Virus record (IMG/VR): IMGVR_UViG_3300025128_000048
Coordinates: 1-55,873 of that record
DNA length: 55,873 bases
Reading direction: 5' to 3' (one strand)
Source of the DNA: a virus
Part shown: piece by piece, positions 11,407-20,398 of the stretch
Numbering within the stretch: the stretch's first letter is position 1
Layout of the letters: every line of letters starts with the position of its first letter
Notes under the pieces: generated by a model
Told to the model about the DNA's origin: nothing
Database searches by the model: none
The model's input: only the letters and a program-made list of their open reading frames with translations
Translations under genes and position numbers: made by a program

Positions 11407-12255
11407 ATGCCATTTGATATTCCAATGAACATGATGATCCCAGAAGAACTAAACTTTAAGCCTGTGTTTGAGCCTACCAAGGTGAAGGACAAGAAATATG
11501 TTATCAATGGTAACACAGGTGACTATATCGGTGTGGTGGGTGACACGTTCAACTGTGCCAGTCACGCTGATTTCTTTGAGGGTGTGCATGATACCATCAC
11601 AGAGAACCTTGGTGATGCAGAGTGCGAGGGCATGAACATGAAGTGGAGAATTGCCCGACAGAACGCATGGGCTATGCTTGACATGACCCTGCCTAACGTG
11701 ACTGCTCGTATTGAAACAGACAAGCACAGTACCACTATTGCACAGCGTATCATTGCTTTGCATGGTATTGATGGTAGCTGTTCCAACCAGACATACTTTG
11801 GTGCTATAGATTTCTTCTGCACCAACGGCATGATTCGTGGTGAGCATGACAAGGTGCGCCGGAAGAACACTGCTAACTTTAGCATGGCTAGGTTTATTCG
11901 TGACCTGCGTGAATCTACGCAGTCATTCTATGCACAGTCAGAGCGTCTACAAGGCTGGGCTAACAAGCCACTGTATGTTGGTGACGTTAAGTCTATGCTT
12001 GAGACTCTGCTAAAGTCTGATCGCACTGCAGAAAAGATGCTTGCCTTGTATAACCAAGAGGCATCAGTTCGTGGTCAGAATGTCTGGGCTTTGTACTCTG
12101 CGTTTACTAACTATGCAAGCTATGCTGATGATCGTAACGGTTTCACCCTGCGTAACACTGGCAAGGATACTAACGCAGTGTCTATGTTCCAGCGTGAGAG
12201 CAAGGTGTCACAGTGGATTGACAGCAAGCCATTCAGGGAGTTGATTGCAGCATGA
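11407..12255 (+). CDS. DUF932 phage/plasmid-like protein
   Basis: This 282-residue protein is recognised by the DUF932 core: FFCTNGMIRGEHDKVRRKNT followed by the helical ARFIRDLRES region, and NVWALYSAFTNYASY near the end. Family members are widespread in phages and plasmids and are close in size to this one. Their role is not settled, though links to plasmid or phage maintenance and anti-restriction have been suggested. It begins the module driven from the 11093 promoter and overlaps the integrase by 4 nt. Confidence 0.8.
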   Translation: MPFDIPMNMMIPEELNFKPVFEPTKVKDKKYVINGNTGDYIGVVGDTFNCASHADFFEGVHDTITENLGDAECEGMNMKWRIARQNAWAMLDMTLPNVTARIETDKHSTTIAQRIIALHGIDGSCSNQTYFGAIDFFCTNGMIRGEHDKVRRKNTANFSMARFIRDLRESTQSFYAQSERLQGWANKPLYVGDVKSMLETLLKSDRTAEKMLALYNQEASVRGQNVWALYSAFTNYASYADDRNGFTLRNTGKDTNAVSMFQRESKVSQWIDSKPFRELIAA

Positions 12256-13130
12256 ACACCGTGAAACATCTTGTGGATAAATACTATAATTCCAATGATT
12301 TCAAGATGTTACGAAGCAGAACTAAGAAAGACTATCAATACTTTCTTAGTGTCATGGTGGCTGATTTTGGCTCTGTGAATTTTTGTGAACTCACAAGTAA
12401 GCAAGCCAAACATGCATACGAAAAGTGGGTTGAGCGAGGCATCAGTCTCGCCAACCACGTCTGCACTGTATCATCCATCTTGTTTCGTTACGCTATTGAG
12501 ATGGAGTATACGCACGTAAATCCATTCGCAAACATCAAACGAAAGACACCACCACAGCGTAAAGTTGTGTGGACTGACGATGATGTGCGTCAATTTCTTG
12601 ACACTGCCTACAGTGAGTTTCAATACCGTAGTATCGGATTGATAGTTCACATGGCGTATGATTGGTGCCAGCGATTGGGTGACATGCGCCTACTTACATG
12701 GGATAACATAGACTTTGAGGCTAAAAAACTATATCTTGAGCAATCAAAGCGTAGGGCAGAGGTAACTTTGCCTATACAAAATGATCTGCTTGAGATGCTG
12801 ACACAGCAGGAGCAAGACTTTGGCTTTCAACAGTACGTTGTTCCCCGTACAACGCCCGTACACGGGCAGTACGAGCCGTATAGTATGGAGAGACTGTCCA
12901 AAGCTGGACGGGCTGTCATGCGAGAAGCTGGGCTGTCTGATGAACTACGCCTGATGGACTTGCGGCGCACTGGTACAACACAAATGGTTGAAGCTGGTGT
13001 GCCTATGGGACAAATCATGTCGGTTACAGGACACAGTAATCCACAGTCAGTAAAACCTTACATGAAAAATACATACGAAAGTGCAAATAATGCATTGACT
13101 GCACGTAAATCGTATGGTAAAAGCACTTAA
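12252..13130 (+). CDS. int: Tyrosine recombinase / phage integrase
   Basis: This is a 292-residue site-specific recombinase. An N-terminal SAM-like core-binding domain (about 1-95) precedes the catalytic domain. Catalytic residues visible are Arg141 (QRLGDMR), Lys166 (QSKRR), Arg238 (MDLRRTG), His261 (VTGHSN) and the nucleophile Tyr270 nine residues later (VKPYM). The usual box II His is Met235 (MDLR instead of HDLR), a tolerated but unusual change. It is embedded in the replication operon by 4-nt overlap, unlike the integrases of classical temperate modules. No excisionase or CI-like repressor was identified, so a temperate life cycle is not established. Confidence 0.9.
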   Translation: MNTVKHLVDKYYNSNDFKMLRSRTKKDYQYFLSVMVADFGSVNFCELTSKQAKHAYEKWVERGISLANHVCTVSSILFRYAIEMEYTHVNPFANIKRKTPPQRKVVWTDDDVRQFLDTAYSEFQYRSIGLIVHMAYDWCQRLGDMRLLTWDNIDFEAKKLYLEQSKRRAEVTLPIQNDLLEMLTQQEQDFGFQQYVVPRTTPVHGQYEPYSMERLSKAGRAVMREAGLSDELRLMDLRRTGTTQMVEAGVPMGQIMSVTGHSNPQSVKPYMKNTYESANNALTARKSYGKST

Positions 13131-13155
13131 CTGCCGCAAAGGAGAGTGATATATA

Positions 13156-13926
13156 ATGAATAATATATATAACATTATAAGTGATTTAGAATTACCTAAT
13201 GGACATACTAAACGTATGGATTGTCCTAACTGTGGTGGTAAGAATACTTTCACTGTAACTAACAATCTTGGTAGTCTTGTGTGGAACTGCTACAAAGTAT
13301 CTTGTAATGTTCGTGGTGGTAATCGTGTGCATCTAACTGTAGATGACATACGTGCTGGTATGGGTAATGCACAACAGTTTGCTGAAGAAGAATTTAAGTT
13401 GCCTGACTACATTGTACCACATAGAAATACAAATGATGTCTTACAGTTTTGTTGTAGCTATCAGCTTGACCCAAATGAGTTGGGTGTGTTATACGATGTG
13501 AAAGAAGATAGGGTTGTGTTCCCCATATCACACAACGGTAAACTTGTAGATGCTATAGGGCGAGCATTGGGCAAGCGTTTACCAAAATGGAAAAGATATG
13601 GAAAAAGTGGCTTGCCATATGTGTATGGTTGTGGTAATGTCGCAGTAGTTGTTGAGGACTGTGTGAGTGCAGCCGTTGTTGGTTACGGTTCCTTTGTCGG
13701 GGTTGCACTTCTTGGCACCTCTTTACAGGAAGTGCATAAAGGGTATCTTGCACAGTTCTCAACAGCAGTCATAGCGTTAGACCCCGATGCGCTACCGAAG
13801 ACGCTACAGATGGCGAAGGAACTACGTGGTCATGTAAACGATGTTCGTGTACTACGTTTGAATGACGATTTGAAATATCGTAACCCGACAGATATGGAGA
13901 AGCTAAATGGAATTATCAATCATTAG
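13156..13926 (+). CDS. DNA primase, T7 gp4A-like (zinc ribbon plus TOPRIM)
   Basis: This 256-residue protein corresponds to the primase half of T7 gp4. The zinc ribbon uses Cys23, Cys26, Cys45 and Cys50 (CPNCGG...CYKVSC). The TOPRIM core shows the acidic EDCVSAAVV segment and ALDPDALPK (DxD). It would make RNA primers at the fork for lagging-strand synthesis. The helicase is encoded by the next gene, which overlaps by 20 nt, so the T7 fusion is split into two coupled subunits. Confidence 0.88.
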   Translation: MNNIYNIISDLELPNGHTKRMDCPNCGGKNTFTVTNNLGSLVWNCYKVSCNVRGGNRVHLTVDDIRAGMGNAQQFAEEEFKLPDYIVPHRNTNDVLQFCCSYQLDPNELGVLYDVKEDRVVFPISHNGKLVDAIGRALGKRLPKWKRYGKSGLPYVYGCGNVAVVVEDCVSAAVVGYGSFVGVALLGTSLQEVHKGYLAQFSTAVIALDPDALPKTLQMAKELRGHVNDVRVLRLNDDLKYRNPTDMEKLNGIINH

Positions 13927-15130
13927 AAGTCTGATGGACAAGTCATTCTACGATGACCATCGTGGTAGCAAATGCCCACCACGTTTGTTCAGCAAGGATG
14001 CACGTAAGATCAAAGAATCTATTGACACTGCTATGGACAGGTATTCGCGTACAGTCACGCCAGATGAGGTAGAGGCATTGTTCATGGCTAATAACCCCAC
14101 ACTTACTACGGCACAGAAGCAAGGCTATTCTTCTATGTTTGCTACGATCAAACGTGAGGAGCCAATGGGCAGTGACGTGGCACAAGAAGTGTTGTCCAAG
14201 CTGTTTCAACAGGTTGTGGGCGAGGATGTTGCCAACATAGGATTTGATATGGTCAATGGTGATGCGTCTACGCTAGAGCGTTTACGCAACCTGCTTGAGC
14301 AGTATGGTGATGACTTCATACCCAATATGAATATTGAGTGGGAAGATATTAGCATTGAAGCTATCATGGCGGCTGCAGAACTAGAAGCCAAGTGGAAGTT
14401 TAATATACCGTCTGTCGTGCGCAAGATAGAGGGTGTGAGTGGTGGACACTTGATTGAGGTAGGTGCTAGACCTAATGTGGGCAAGACATCCTTCCATGCC
14501 AGCTTAATTGCAGGGCCGGGCGGCTTTGCACATCAGGGTGCGCAGTGCATTATCTTGTGTAACGAAGAGTCTGGTAAGCGTGTAGGTGAACGGTATCTGA
14601 ACGCTGCCTCTGGCATGTCTCGTTACGAAATAAGTGATGAGTTCACCAAGGCATCCGCTAAGTATTACCCTATATCACAGAACATCAAGATCAAAGAATG
14701 TCAGGGCAGAGACATGGCTTGGGTAGAGTCTGTCTGTAAATCCTACAGACCTGACATACTTGTGTTAGATATGGGTGATAAGTTCAGCGCAGGTGGGAAC
14801 TATGCACGTCCAGATGAAGCACTAAAGGCTTGCGCTATCTATGCAAGACAGATTGCCAAGACCTACGACTGTGCTGTGTTTTACATGTCACAGCTATCTG
14901 CTGATGCAGAAGGTCGTGCGCAGTTAAATCAGAGCATGATGGAAGGTAGCCGCACAGGTAAGGCAGCAGAGGCTGACCTTATGCTACTGATAGGCAAATC
15001 ACCCTCTGTAGAGGGACAGGAAGAAGAAAGCCCCCTGCGCCACATTAACATTGTCAAGAACAAGCTCAACGGCTGGCATGGCATGGTGAACTGTGAGCTT
15101 AACTACCTTACCGCGAGGTACGAAGGATGA
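13907..15130 (+). CDS. Replicative DNA helicase, DnaB/T7 gp4B-like
   Basis: This 407-residue RecA-fold helicase has Walker A GARPNVGKTS near residue 186 and Walker B-like DILVLDMGDKF near 285. A later region, FYMSQLSADAEGR followed by MMEGSRTGKAAEADLMLLI, matches DnaB-family motifs H3/H4. The N-terminal 150 residues are the primase-interacting or linker domain. It is coupled to the primase upstream (20-nt overlap) and to endonuclease VII downstream (4-nt overlap). Confidence 0.88.
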   Translation: MELSIIRSLMDKSFYDDHRGSKCPPRLFSKDARKIKESIDTAMDRYSRTVTPDEVEALFMANNPTLTTAQKQGYSSMFATIKREEPMGSDVAQEVLSKLFQQVVGEDVANIGFDMVNGDASTLERLRNLLEQYGDDFIPNMNIEWEDISIEAIMAAAELEAKWKFNIPSVVRKIEGVSGGHLIEVGARPNVGKTSFHASLIAGPGGFAHQGAQCIILCNEESGKRVGERYLNAASGMSRYEISDEFTKASAKYYPISQNIKIKECQGRDMAWVESVCKSYRPDILVLDMGDKFSAGGNYARPDEALKACAIYARQIAKTYDCAVFYMSQLSADAEGRAQLNQSMMEGSRTGKAAEADLMLLIGKSPSVEGQEEESPLRHINIVKNKLNGWHGMVNCELNYLTARYEG

Positions 15131-15585
15131 GTCAGCTAGATTTCTTCCGTGACAATACTATTGAGGATCTGTGTGAGGATGGTCTTGTCTGTATAAAATG
15201 TGACATAAGACAACCTATACAAAACTTTCAGCAGATGTCTTATACAAAGACGGGAGAAGCTGAGATAAAAAGGACTTGTAAATCTTGTCAGAAAGGACAC
15301 CGACAAGTCATAGCTGACTTGAGAAAAGAAAATATGTATCCACAAGAGGCAAGCTATGCATGTCCTATTTGTACGCGCACGATAGATGAGGTAAATAAGT
15401 ACGGACAAAAGTTGCTGGGAACTTGGGTGTTAGATCACTGTCACGACACCAACACGTTTCGTGGTTACATATGTAAGCATTGTAATGATGGTCTGGGTGG
15501 GTTTCGTGATGACTTGACAACAGTTAAGAATGCTGTTAAGTATCTTGAAGAACATAAGGAGAAGCTAAATGAAACTGACACTTGA
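15127..15585 (+). CDS. Recombination endonuclease VII-like HNH nuclease
   Basis: This 152-residue protein has Cys pairs CIKC, CKSCQ, CPIC and CKHC for zinc. The His-Me finger core, WVLDHCHDTNTFRGYICKHC, is followed by NDGLGGFRDD, as in T4 gp49-type resolvases. It would cleave branched DNA during replication, recombination or packaging. It overlaps the polymerase gene by 17 nt. A second resolvase (T7 endonuclease I type) lies at 19578. Confidence 0.85.
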   Translation: MSQLDFFRDNTIEDLCEDGLVCIKCDIRQPIQNFQQMSYTKTGEAEIKRTCKSCQKGHRQVIADLRKENMYPQEASYACPICTRTIDEVNKYGQKLLGTWVLDHCHDTNTFRGYICKHCNDGLGGFRDDLTTVKNAVKYLEEHKEKLNETDT

Positions 15586-17611
15586 TATTGAGAACACAGT
15601 CACGAAGCGTGATGGTAAGATGCATCTTGATCCCTTTGAGCCAGAGAACTCACTAACCATGATTGGTGTGTTGACTGACCAAGACGTGGAGCGACACTTC
15701 CCATTTGACCATTGCGACGTACCTAATCAACAACATTTCTACGAGCAGGTGCAATGGTTCTTAGACGAAGCTACCATACTTATCTGCCACAATGCTGCGT
15801 ATGATTTGATGTGGCTGTGGGAGTCGGGCTTCAAGTATGATGGTCCTGTCTTTGACACTATGCTTGCGGAGTATGTGCTACAGCGTGGTATAAAAGAGCC
15901 GTTGTCCCTTGAGGCATGTGCGGAACGATACGAGTTGGACACTAAGAAACAAGATACGCTGAAGGAATATTTTAAGAAGGGTCTTAGCACTCGTGATATA
16001 CCGTATAATGAGTTGTGTGAATATCTTTCTGCTGATCTACATGCTACGCAACAGCTATCAAATAAATTGGTGCAACGTCTATATTCACCAGCAGATGCAG
16101 GTTTAATGGACACGGTTAACCTGACTAATCAGGTCGCTGTATGCCTTGCACGTATATATCAGCGTGGTTTTACTGTAGATAAGTCGGCACTTGAAACTGT
16201 GCGTGGTGAATTTGAACAAGAAAGAAAGCAGCTTATAGATGACCTGCAAGCACATGTTCGTAAGCTGATGGGTGATACCCCTATAAATCTTAATAGTCCA
16301 GAGCAACTGTCTTGGGTTATATACAGCCGTAAGGTTAAGGATAAACAGCATTGGGGTAATGCTATTGATCCATACATGGATGATCAAGACTTCCGTAGTT
16401 TAATATCCGGTGGCACTGAGCGTGTGTACAAGACACGTGCGGAGCAATGCCGTGACTGTAACGGCACTGGACAGATTAGAAAGGTAAGGAAAAATGGAAC
16501 ACTCTTTGCTAACACAAATAAATGTCCACGCTGTGGTGGGCTTGGTTATTTGCTTGTGGATACTACAAAATTGGCTGGACTAAAGTTCAAGCCCCCGTCA
16601 TCTAAGTGGTCAAGTGCAAATGGCTTTAGTACATCCAAACAAAATTTGGAAATATTAGAGTCTGCTGCAAGACAACGTGGTATGGACGATGCTGTTGACT
16701 TCTTGTACAAGGTGCGCAGACTATCTGCTGTAGATACATACCTATCCTCTTTCATTGAGGGTATCCAGATGTACACTAAGCAGGATGGTAAGTTGCATGT
16801 ACGCCTATTGCAGCATCGCACGGCTACTGGACGTTTCTCTGGTGCAGAACCTAATATGCAGAACATGCCTCGTGGCGGCACGTTTCCTGTTAAGAAAGTA
16901 TTTGTGTCACGATTTGCTGGTGGCAAGATTATGGAAGCTGACTTTGCACAGCTTGAGTTTAGGACTGCTGCCTATTTATCACAGGATGAGGTTGCAATAA
17001 ATGAAGTATCTACTGGATTTGATGTACACTCATATACCGCTAAAGTTATTACCGATGCTGGTCAACCTACGGATCGCCAGACTGCGAAGGCTCACACGTT
17101 TGCACCGCTTTATGGCGCAACGGGCTTTGGGAGAACAGCAGCGGAAGCAGAGTATTACACACACTTTACAGACAAATACAGAGGAGTCGCAGAATGGCAC
17201 TCCCGACTGGCTAAAGAAGCTATAAACACACGTAAGATTACGACACCAAGTGGTCGTGAGTTTGCGTTTCCAGATGTAGTGCGCAAAGTAAATGGTCGTG
17301 TGTCACACTTTACGCAGATAAAGAACTATCCTGTACAGTCTTTTGCTACTGCAGACATAGTGCCTATCGCTTTATTGCACATAGATAACTTGTTATCTGG
17401 AATGAAATCATGTATAGTAAATACAGTGCATGACAGTATTGTTATTGATGTGCATCCAGATGAAGAAAGGAGTGTTATCAATATAATAGATCAAACTAAT
17501 AAAGAACTACCTCAACTAATCACATTACGGTGGGGTATTAAATTTAATGTTCCTCTACTTTTAGAGGCAAAAATAGGACCAAATTGGCTTGACACCAAAG
17601 ACGTATCCTGA
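15569..17611 (+). CDS. polA: Family A DNA polymerase with inserted DnaJ-type zinc finger
   Basis: This is a 680-residue replicative polymerase. The 3'-5' exonuclease shows Asp6/Glu8 (DIE), Asp79 (HNAAYD) and Tyr152-x3-Asp156. Polymerase motif A is DFAQLEFR (Asp458). Motif B is RQTAKAHTFAPLYG (Arg503, Lys507, Phe511, Tyr515), with Phe at the position equivalent to E. coli 762. Motif C is VHDS (His621-Asp622). Between the two halves (residues 294-326) lie CRDCNGTG and CPRCGGLG, one pair of the four CxxCxGxG repeats of DnaJ. That insert is the signature reported for phage HMO-2011. It starts within the endonuclease VII gene. Confidence 0.93.
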   Translation: MKLTLDIENTVTKRDGKMHLDPFEPENSLTMIGVLTDQDVERHFPFDHCDVPNQQHFYEQVQWFLDEATILICHNAAYDLMWLWESGFKYDGPVFDTMLAEYVLQRGIKEPLSLEACAERYELDTKKQDTLKEYFKKGLSTRDIPYNELCEYLSADLHATQQLSNKLVQRLYSPADAGLMDTVNLTNQVAVCLARIYQRGFTVDKSALETVRGEFEQERKQLIDDLQAHVRKLMGDTPINLNSPEQLSWVIYSRKVKDKQHWGNAIDPYMDDQDFRSLISGGTERVYKTRAEQCRDCNGTGQIRKVRKNGTLFANTNKCPRCGGLGYLLVDTTKLAGLKFKPPSSKWSSANGFSTSKQNLEILESAARQRGMDDAVDFLYKVRRLSAVDTYLSSFIEGIQMYTKQDGKLHVRLLQHRTATGRFSGAEPNMQNMPRGGTFPVKKVFVSRFAGGKIMEADFAQLEFRTAAYLSQDEVAINEVSTGFDVHSYTAKVITDAGQPTDRQTAKAHTFAPLYGATGFGRTAAEAEYYTHFTDKYRGVAEWHSRLAKEAINTRKITTPSGREFAFPDVVRKVNGRVSHFTQIKNYPVQSFATADIVPIALLHIDNLLSGMKSCIVNTVHDSIVIDVHPDEERSVINIIDQTNKELPQLITLRWGIKFNVPLLLEAKIGPNWLDTKDVS

Positions 17612-17648
17612 TATAACTATGGGCCTACAATAAGAAAGGAGTTAATAT

Positions 17649-18524
17649 ATGACTGACATTACTACTATTGATACTAACAACTTTGCTGAAATGGCAAAGG
17701 CTATGGGCATGGCTAATGAAACTGCTTCCCAAAAGAAGCAGGGCATGTTCTTATCTAGACTACGCATACAGCACTCGCCTATTCTTGGCTCTGAGTCTAT
17801 CTTAGTTAAGGCGGGTACATACAAGCTGGAGATTCCAGACGGTCCAACTTACTACGCAGACTCTGCTGTAATTCGTCCGTTTCTGCAACGCTTCATGTAC
17901 AAGAAGTTTGTCATGGGACAGGGTGGTTCACCTAATCGTTACGTCAAGACTGTTATGGCTGATACGCTAAACATGGACTTGAAAGACAATGACGGTGGCT
18001 TTAACTGTGGAAAACCTGCAGGTTGGATACAGGACTACAAGTCCTTACCTGAAGCTACTAAAGACTTAATTAAGTCTATCAAGCGTGTGCGTGTAGTCTT
18101 AGGTGCTATTCGCTTGGTGAATCCTAAAGATGAGAGTGGTAAACCTGTAGAAGAAACCACTAGCAACTTTATCTGGGAAATAGAAAACCGTGATGCGTTT
18201 AAGACTGTGGGTGGTGTATTTAATCAGCTTGCTAAGATGAAGCGTTTACCTGTGCAGCATAACGTAACCCTGAATACTGAGGAGCGTAAGTTGCCTAATG
18301 GTAATAGCTTTTACTTGCCCACCACGTCTTTAGACATCACCAATTCTATTGAGTTGACTCAAGAAGACCAGACTTTGTTTGGTGATTTCATGGGTTGGGT
18401 TTCTAACTACAATGAGTATATCATCAATGCATGGACAGAGAAGTCTTCTAGAGTAGAAGATGATGACGATCTTGATATGCAATTGAATGACCTCATTGAT
18501 ATTGAGGAAGGAGAGGTAGCATAA
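17649..18524 (+). CDS. Probable single-stranded DNA-binding replication protein
   Basis: This 291-residue protein has a beta-rich centre (residues about 45-240) and a strongly acidic end (DDDDLDMQLNDLIDIEEGE), the classic layout of phage SSBs such as T7 gp2.5, whose tail contacts polymerase and helicase. It lies between the polymerase and nuclease genes, as SSBs often do. Near the start, AEMAKAMGMA is encoded by a 32-nt sequence repeated exactly in the DUF3310 gene at 20395. Assignment rests on context and tail, not on a recognised OB-fold motif. Confidence 0.5.
   Translation: MTDITTIDTNNFAEMAKAMGMANETASQKKQGMFLSRLRIQHSPILGSESILVKAGTYKLEIPDGPTYYADSAVIRPFLQRFMYKKFVMGQGGSPNRYVKTVMADTLNMDLKDNDGGFNCGKPAGWIQDYKSLPEATKDLIKSIKRVRVVLGAIRLVNPKDESGKPVEETTSNFIWEIENRDAFKTVGGVFNQLAKMKRLPVQHNVTLNTEERKLPNGNSFYLPTTSLDITNSIELTQEDQTLFGDFMGWVSNYNEYIINAWTEKSSRVEDDDDLDMQLNDLIDIEEGEVA
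17683..17714 (+). repeat. Exact 32-nt repeat, copy 1 (encodes AEMAKAMGMA)
   Basis: The 32 bases from 17683 are identical to 20480-20511, in the same reading frame relative to the encoded peptide. Bases flanking on both sides differ. Confidence 0.9.
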
Positions 18525-19381
18525 TGAAACACCCTGCTGAACTGGCGTTACATCAATACATGGAAAACGCTGTAAAAGGTAAGTCATCTATGGCTGATGA
18601 TACCATTAAACAAGTAGCGTCTGACGTGGCCTTCGCACTAAAGCGTCAGTTCGGCGGGGTCAACAAGCGTGACAAGTTTGGTCTGCGTATGTCTAATGTA
18701 GGTAGGCCAACTTGCCAACTCTGGTATGACAAGAATAAACCAGAGGCAGCTATACCCCTACCAACCACATTCGTTATGAACATGATGCTTGGCGATATAG
18801 TTGAAGCAGTGTTTAAAGCAGTATTAAAAGAAGCAGGAGTTAAATATGAAGACACGGATAAAGTTTCTCTTGACCTTGGTGATGATAGCGTTTCTGGTAG
18901 TTATGACCTCATCGTTGATGGTGCAGTGGATGATATTAAATCAGCTTCAGACTGGTCATACAGAAACAAGTTTGAATCCTATGACAGTCTTGCCAGCGGT
19001 GATAGCTTCGGGTATGTGGCCCAGTTAGCTGGATACGCAAAGGCGTCAGGTAAAAAGGCTGGCGGCTGGTGGGTTGTAAACAAAGCTAATGGGCAGTTTA
19101 AATATATACCAGCGACAGGTCTTGACATTGACAAAGAGATATCACATATTAAGAAGACTGTTGAAACAGTAAAGGAGAACAAGTTTGAAAAGCGTTTTCA
19201 ACCAGTACCAGAGAAGTTTAGAGGCAAGGAGACAGGCAATACTGTGCTTAATACTGGCTGCAAGTTTTGTTCTTATCGCTTTGACTGCTGGCCTTCTCTG
19301 GTGGAAAGACCTGCTGTAAAATCACAGGCAAAGAACCCACCTATCGTGGCATATGTGGAACTAAGAAAGGAGTATGTATAA
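18524..19381 (+). CDS. Cas4/RecB-like PD-(D/E)XK exonuclease with Fe-S cysteines
   Basis: This 285-residue nuclease has the active-site series Glu94 (GDIVEAVF), Asp128 (GSYDLIVDG) and Asp137-x-Lys139 (DDIKS), with a downstream AQLAGYA motif. Four cysteines, Cys64 (RPTCQLWYD) and Cys246-x2-Cys249-x5-Cys255 (GCKFCSYRFDC), are placed as in Cas4/AddB-type [4Fe-4S] nucleases. It would process DNA ends in recombination or degrade host DNA. It shares one base with the upstream gene's stop and is followed directly by a small coiled-coil gene. Confidence 0.8.
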   Translation: MKHPAELALHQYMENAVKGKSSMADDTIKQVASDVAFALKRQFGGVNKRDKFGLRMSNVGRPTCQLWYDKNKPEAAIPLPTTFVMNMMLGDIVEAVFKAVLKEAGVKYEDTDKVSLDLGDDSVSGSYDLIVDGAVDDIKSASDWSYRNKFESYDSLASGDSFGYVAQLAGYAKASGKKAGGWWVVNKANGQFKYIPATGLDIDKEISHIKKTVETVKENKFEKRFQPVPEKFRGKETGNTVLNTGCKFCSYRFDCWPSLVERPAVKSQAKNPPIVAYVELRKEYV

Positions 19382-19591
19382 ATGGAGATTGAAATAAATG
19401 AACTCGCAGAGCAAATCAAAGAGGCAGAGGCACATCTTGTGGAACTTAGGAAGGAGTATCGTGAACGGAAGACTGCAGGTTTACGTGCGGCGATATCAGC
19501 GCGTAATGAAGCAGATAAGGTCTTGCGCGAAGAGCTACAGGCTCTAGGATATCGCGGTAGTCCTTTTGTATCGTGGCGTGACGTTGGTTAA
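19382..19591 (+). CDS. Small coiled-coil protein
   Basis: This 69-residue protein is almost entirely charged helix (EINELAEQIKEAEAHLVELR, ARNEADKVLREELQAL) with a short GYRGSPFVSWRD end. It begins one base after the nuclease stop, and the upstream gene ends in AAGGAG. It may be an accessory subunit of the recombination proteins flanking it. No known domain. Confidence 0.6.
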   Translation: MEIEINELAEQIKEAEAHLVELRKEYRERKTAGLRAAISARNEADKVLREELQALGYRGSPFVSWRDVG

Positions 19592-20042
19592 CGCAAAACA
19601 ATTTAGAGCCGCACGTAAATACGGTTATCGCAGTGGATTAGAGTTAACTGTATCGGACAAGTTGAAGTCGGACAAGGTTAAGTTTAGATACGAGTCCATT
19701 AAAATAGAATGGGAAGACATAGCGTATAGAACTTACACCCCCGACTTCATTCTTTACAATGGTATTATTATAGAGGTTAAAGGTAGATTTACTTCAGCGG
19801 ATCGGCGTAAACATTTGCTAGTGCGTAAGCAACACCCACATTTAGATATACGTTTTGTATTTGAAAATAGTAATTCCAAAATTAGGAAAGGTTCTAAAAC
19901 AAGTTATGCTATGTGGTGCATAAAGCACAAGTTTAGGTACTATGACAGAATCATACCTGAGTGTTGGATTAAAGAAAAGGGTAAAGACAAACACCCTAAG
20001 TTTATACTACACCCTAGCTCAACAGTAAAAAGGAGAATGTAA
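19578..20042 (+). CDS. T7 endonuclease I-like Holliday junction resolvase
   Basis: This is about 154 residues from GTG 19578; TTG 19566 is the other option, and neither has a clear SD, so coupling to the upstream gene is likely. Family motifs are clear: YRSGLE (catalytic Glu), YTPDFIL (Asp), IIEVKGR (Glu, Lys), then DRRKHLLVRKQHPHLDIRFV and IRKGSKTSYAMWC. It resolves branched DNA and in T7 also breaks down host DNA. Length matches T7 gp3 (149 residues). Confidence 0.9.
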   Translation: MTLVNAKQFRAARKYGYRSGLELTVSDKLKSDKVKFRYESIKIEWEDIAYRTYTPDFILYNGIIIEVKGRFTSADRRKHLLVRKQHPHLDIRFVFENSNSKIRKGSKTSYAMWCIKHKFRYYDRIIPECWIKEKGKDKHPKFILHPSSTVKRRM

Positions 20043-20398
20043 TGGATAAAGAATACCTTAGAAAACAGATAAACGATGAAGATTACATTATCCGTGTTCG
20101 TCCCGGTCAAGATGAAGATGGTGTATGGACAGGTGAAATAGACCTATCAATTATTACTTTGCCGGGTAATTCACTTGATGATGATGCATATCATAGTGTT
20201 ATGCACCTAGTTAAAATGATGTGTGCTTCTGTTCCAATAATGGAAGAGATAGAAGCAGTGCGTGATTGCATACACGAATACGTAATGTCTATGGATAAAG
20301 ATGATGTTGAAATTACGCTTGAAGATGAAGTTGAAAAGGTGTATGATGGCAATGTTATTAAGATAGATTTTTCTAGTAGAACTAGGGGGTCAGCATGA
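20042..20398 (+). CDS. Early hypothetical acidic protein
   Basis: This 118-residue protein (MDKEYLRKQINDEDYIIRVR...) has an N-terminal beta portion and a helical middle (VMHLVKMMCASVPIMEEIEA). The end is acidic then basic (KIDFSSRTRGSA). It shares one base with the endonuclease stop and overlaps the DUF3310 gene by 4 nt. Not recognised. Confidence 0.6.
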   Translation: MDKEYLRKQINDEDYIIRVRPGQDEDGVWTGEIDLSIITLPGNSLDDDAYHSVMHLVKMMCASVPIMEEIEAVRDCIHEYVMSMDKDDVEITLEDEVEKVYDGNVIKIDFSSRTRGSA

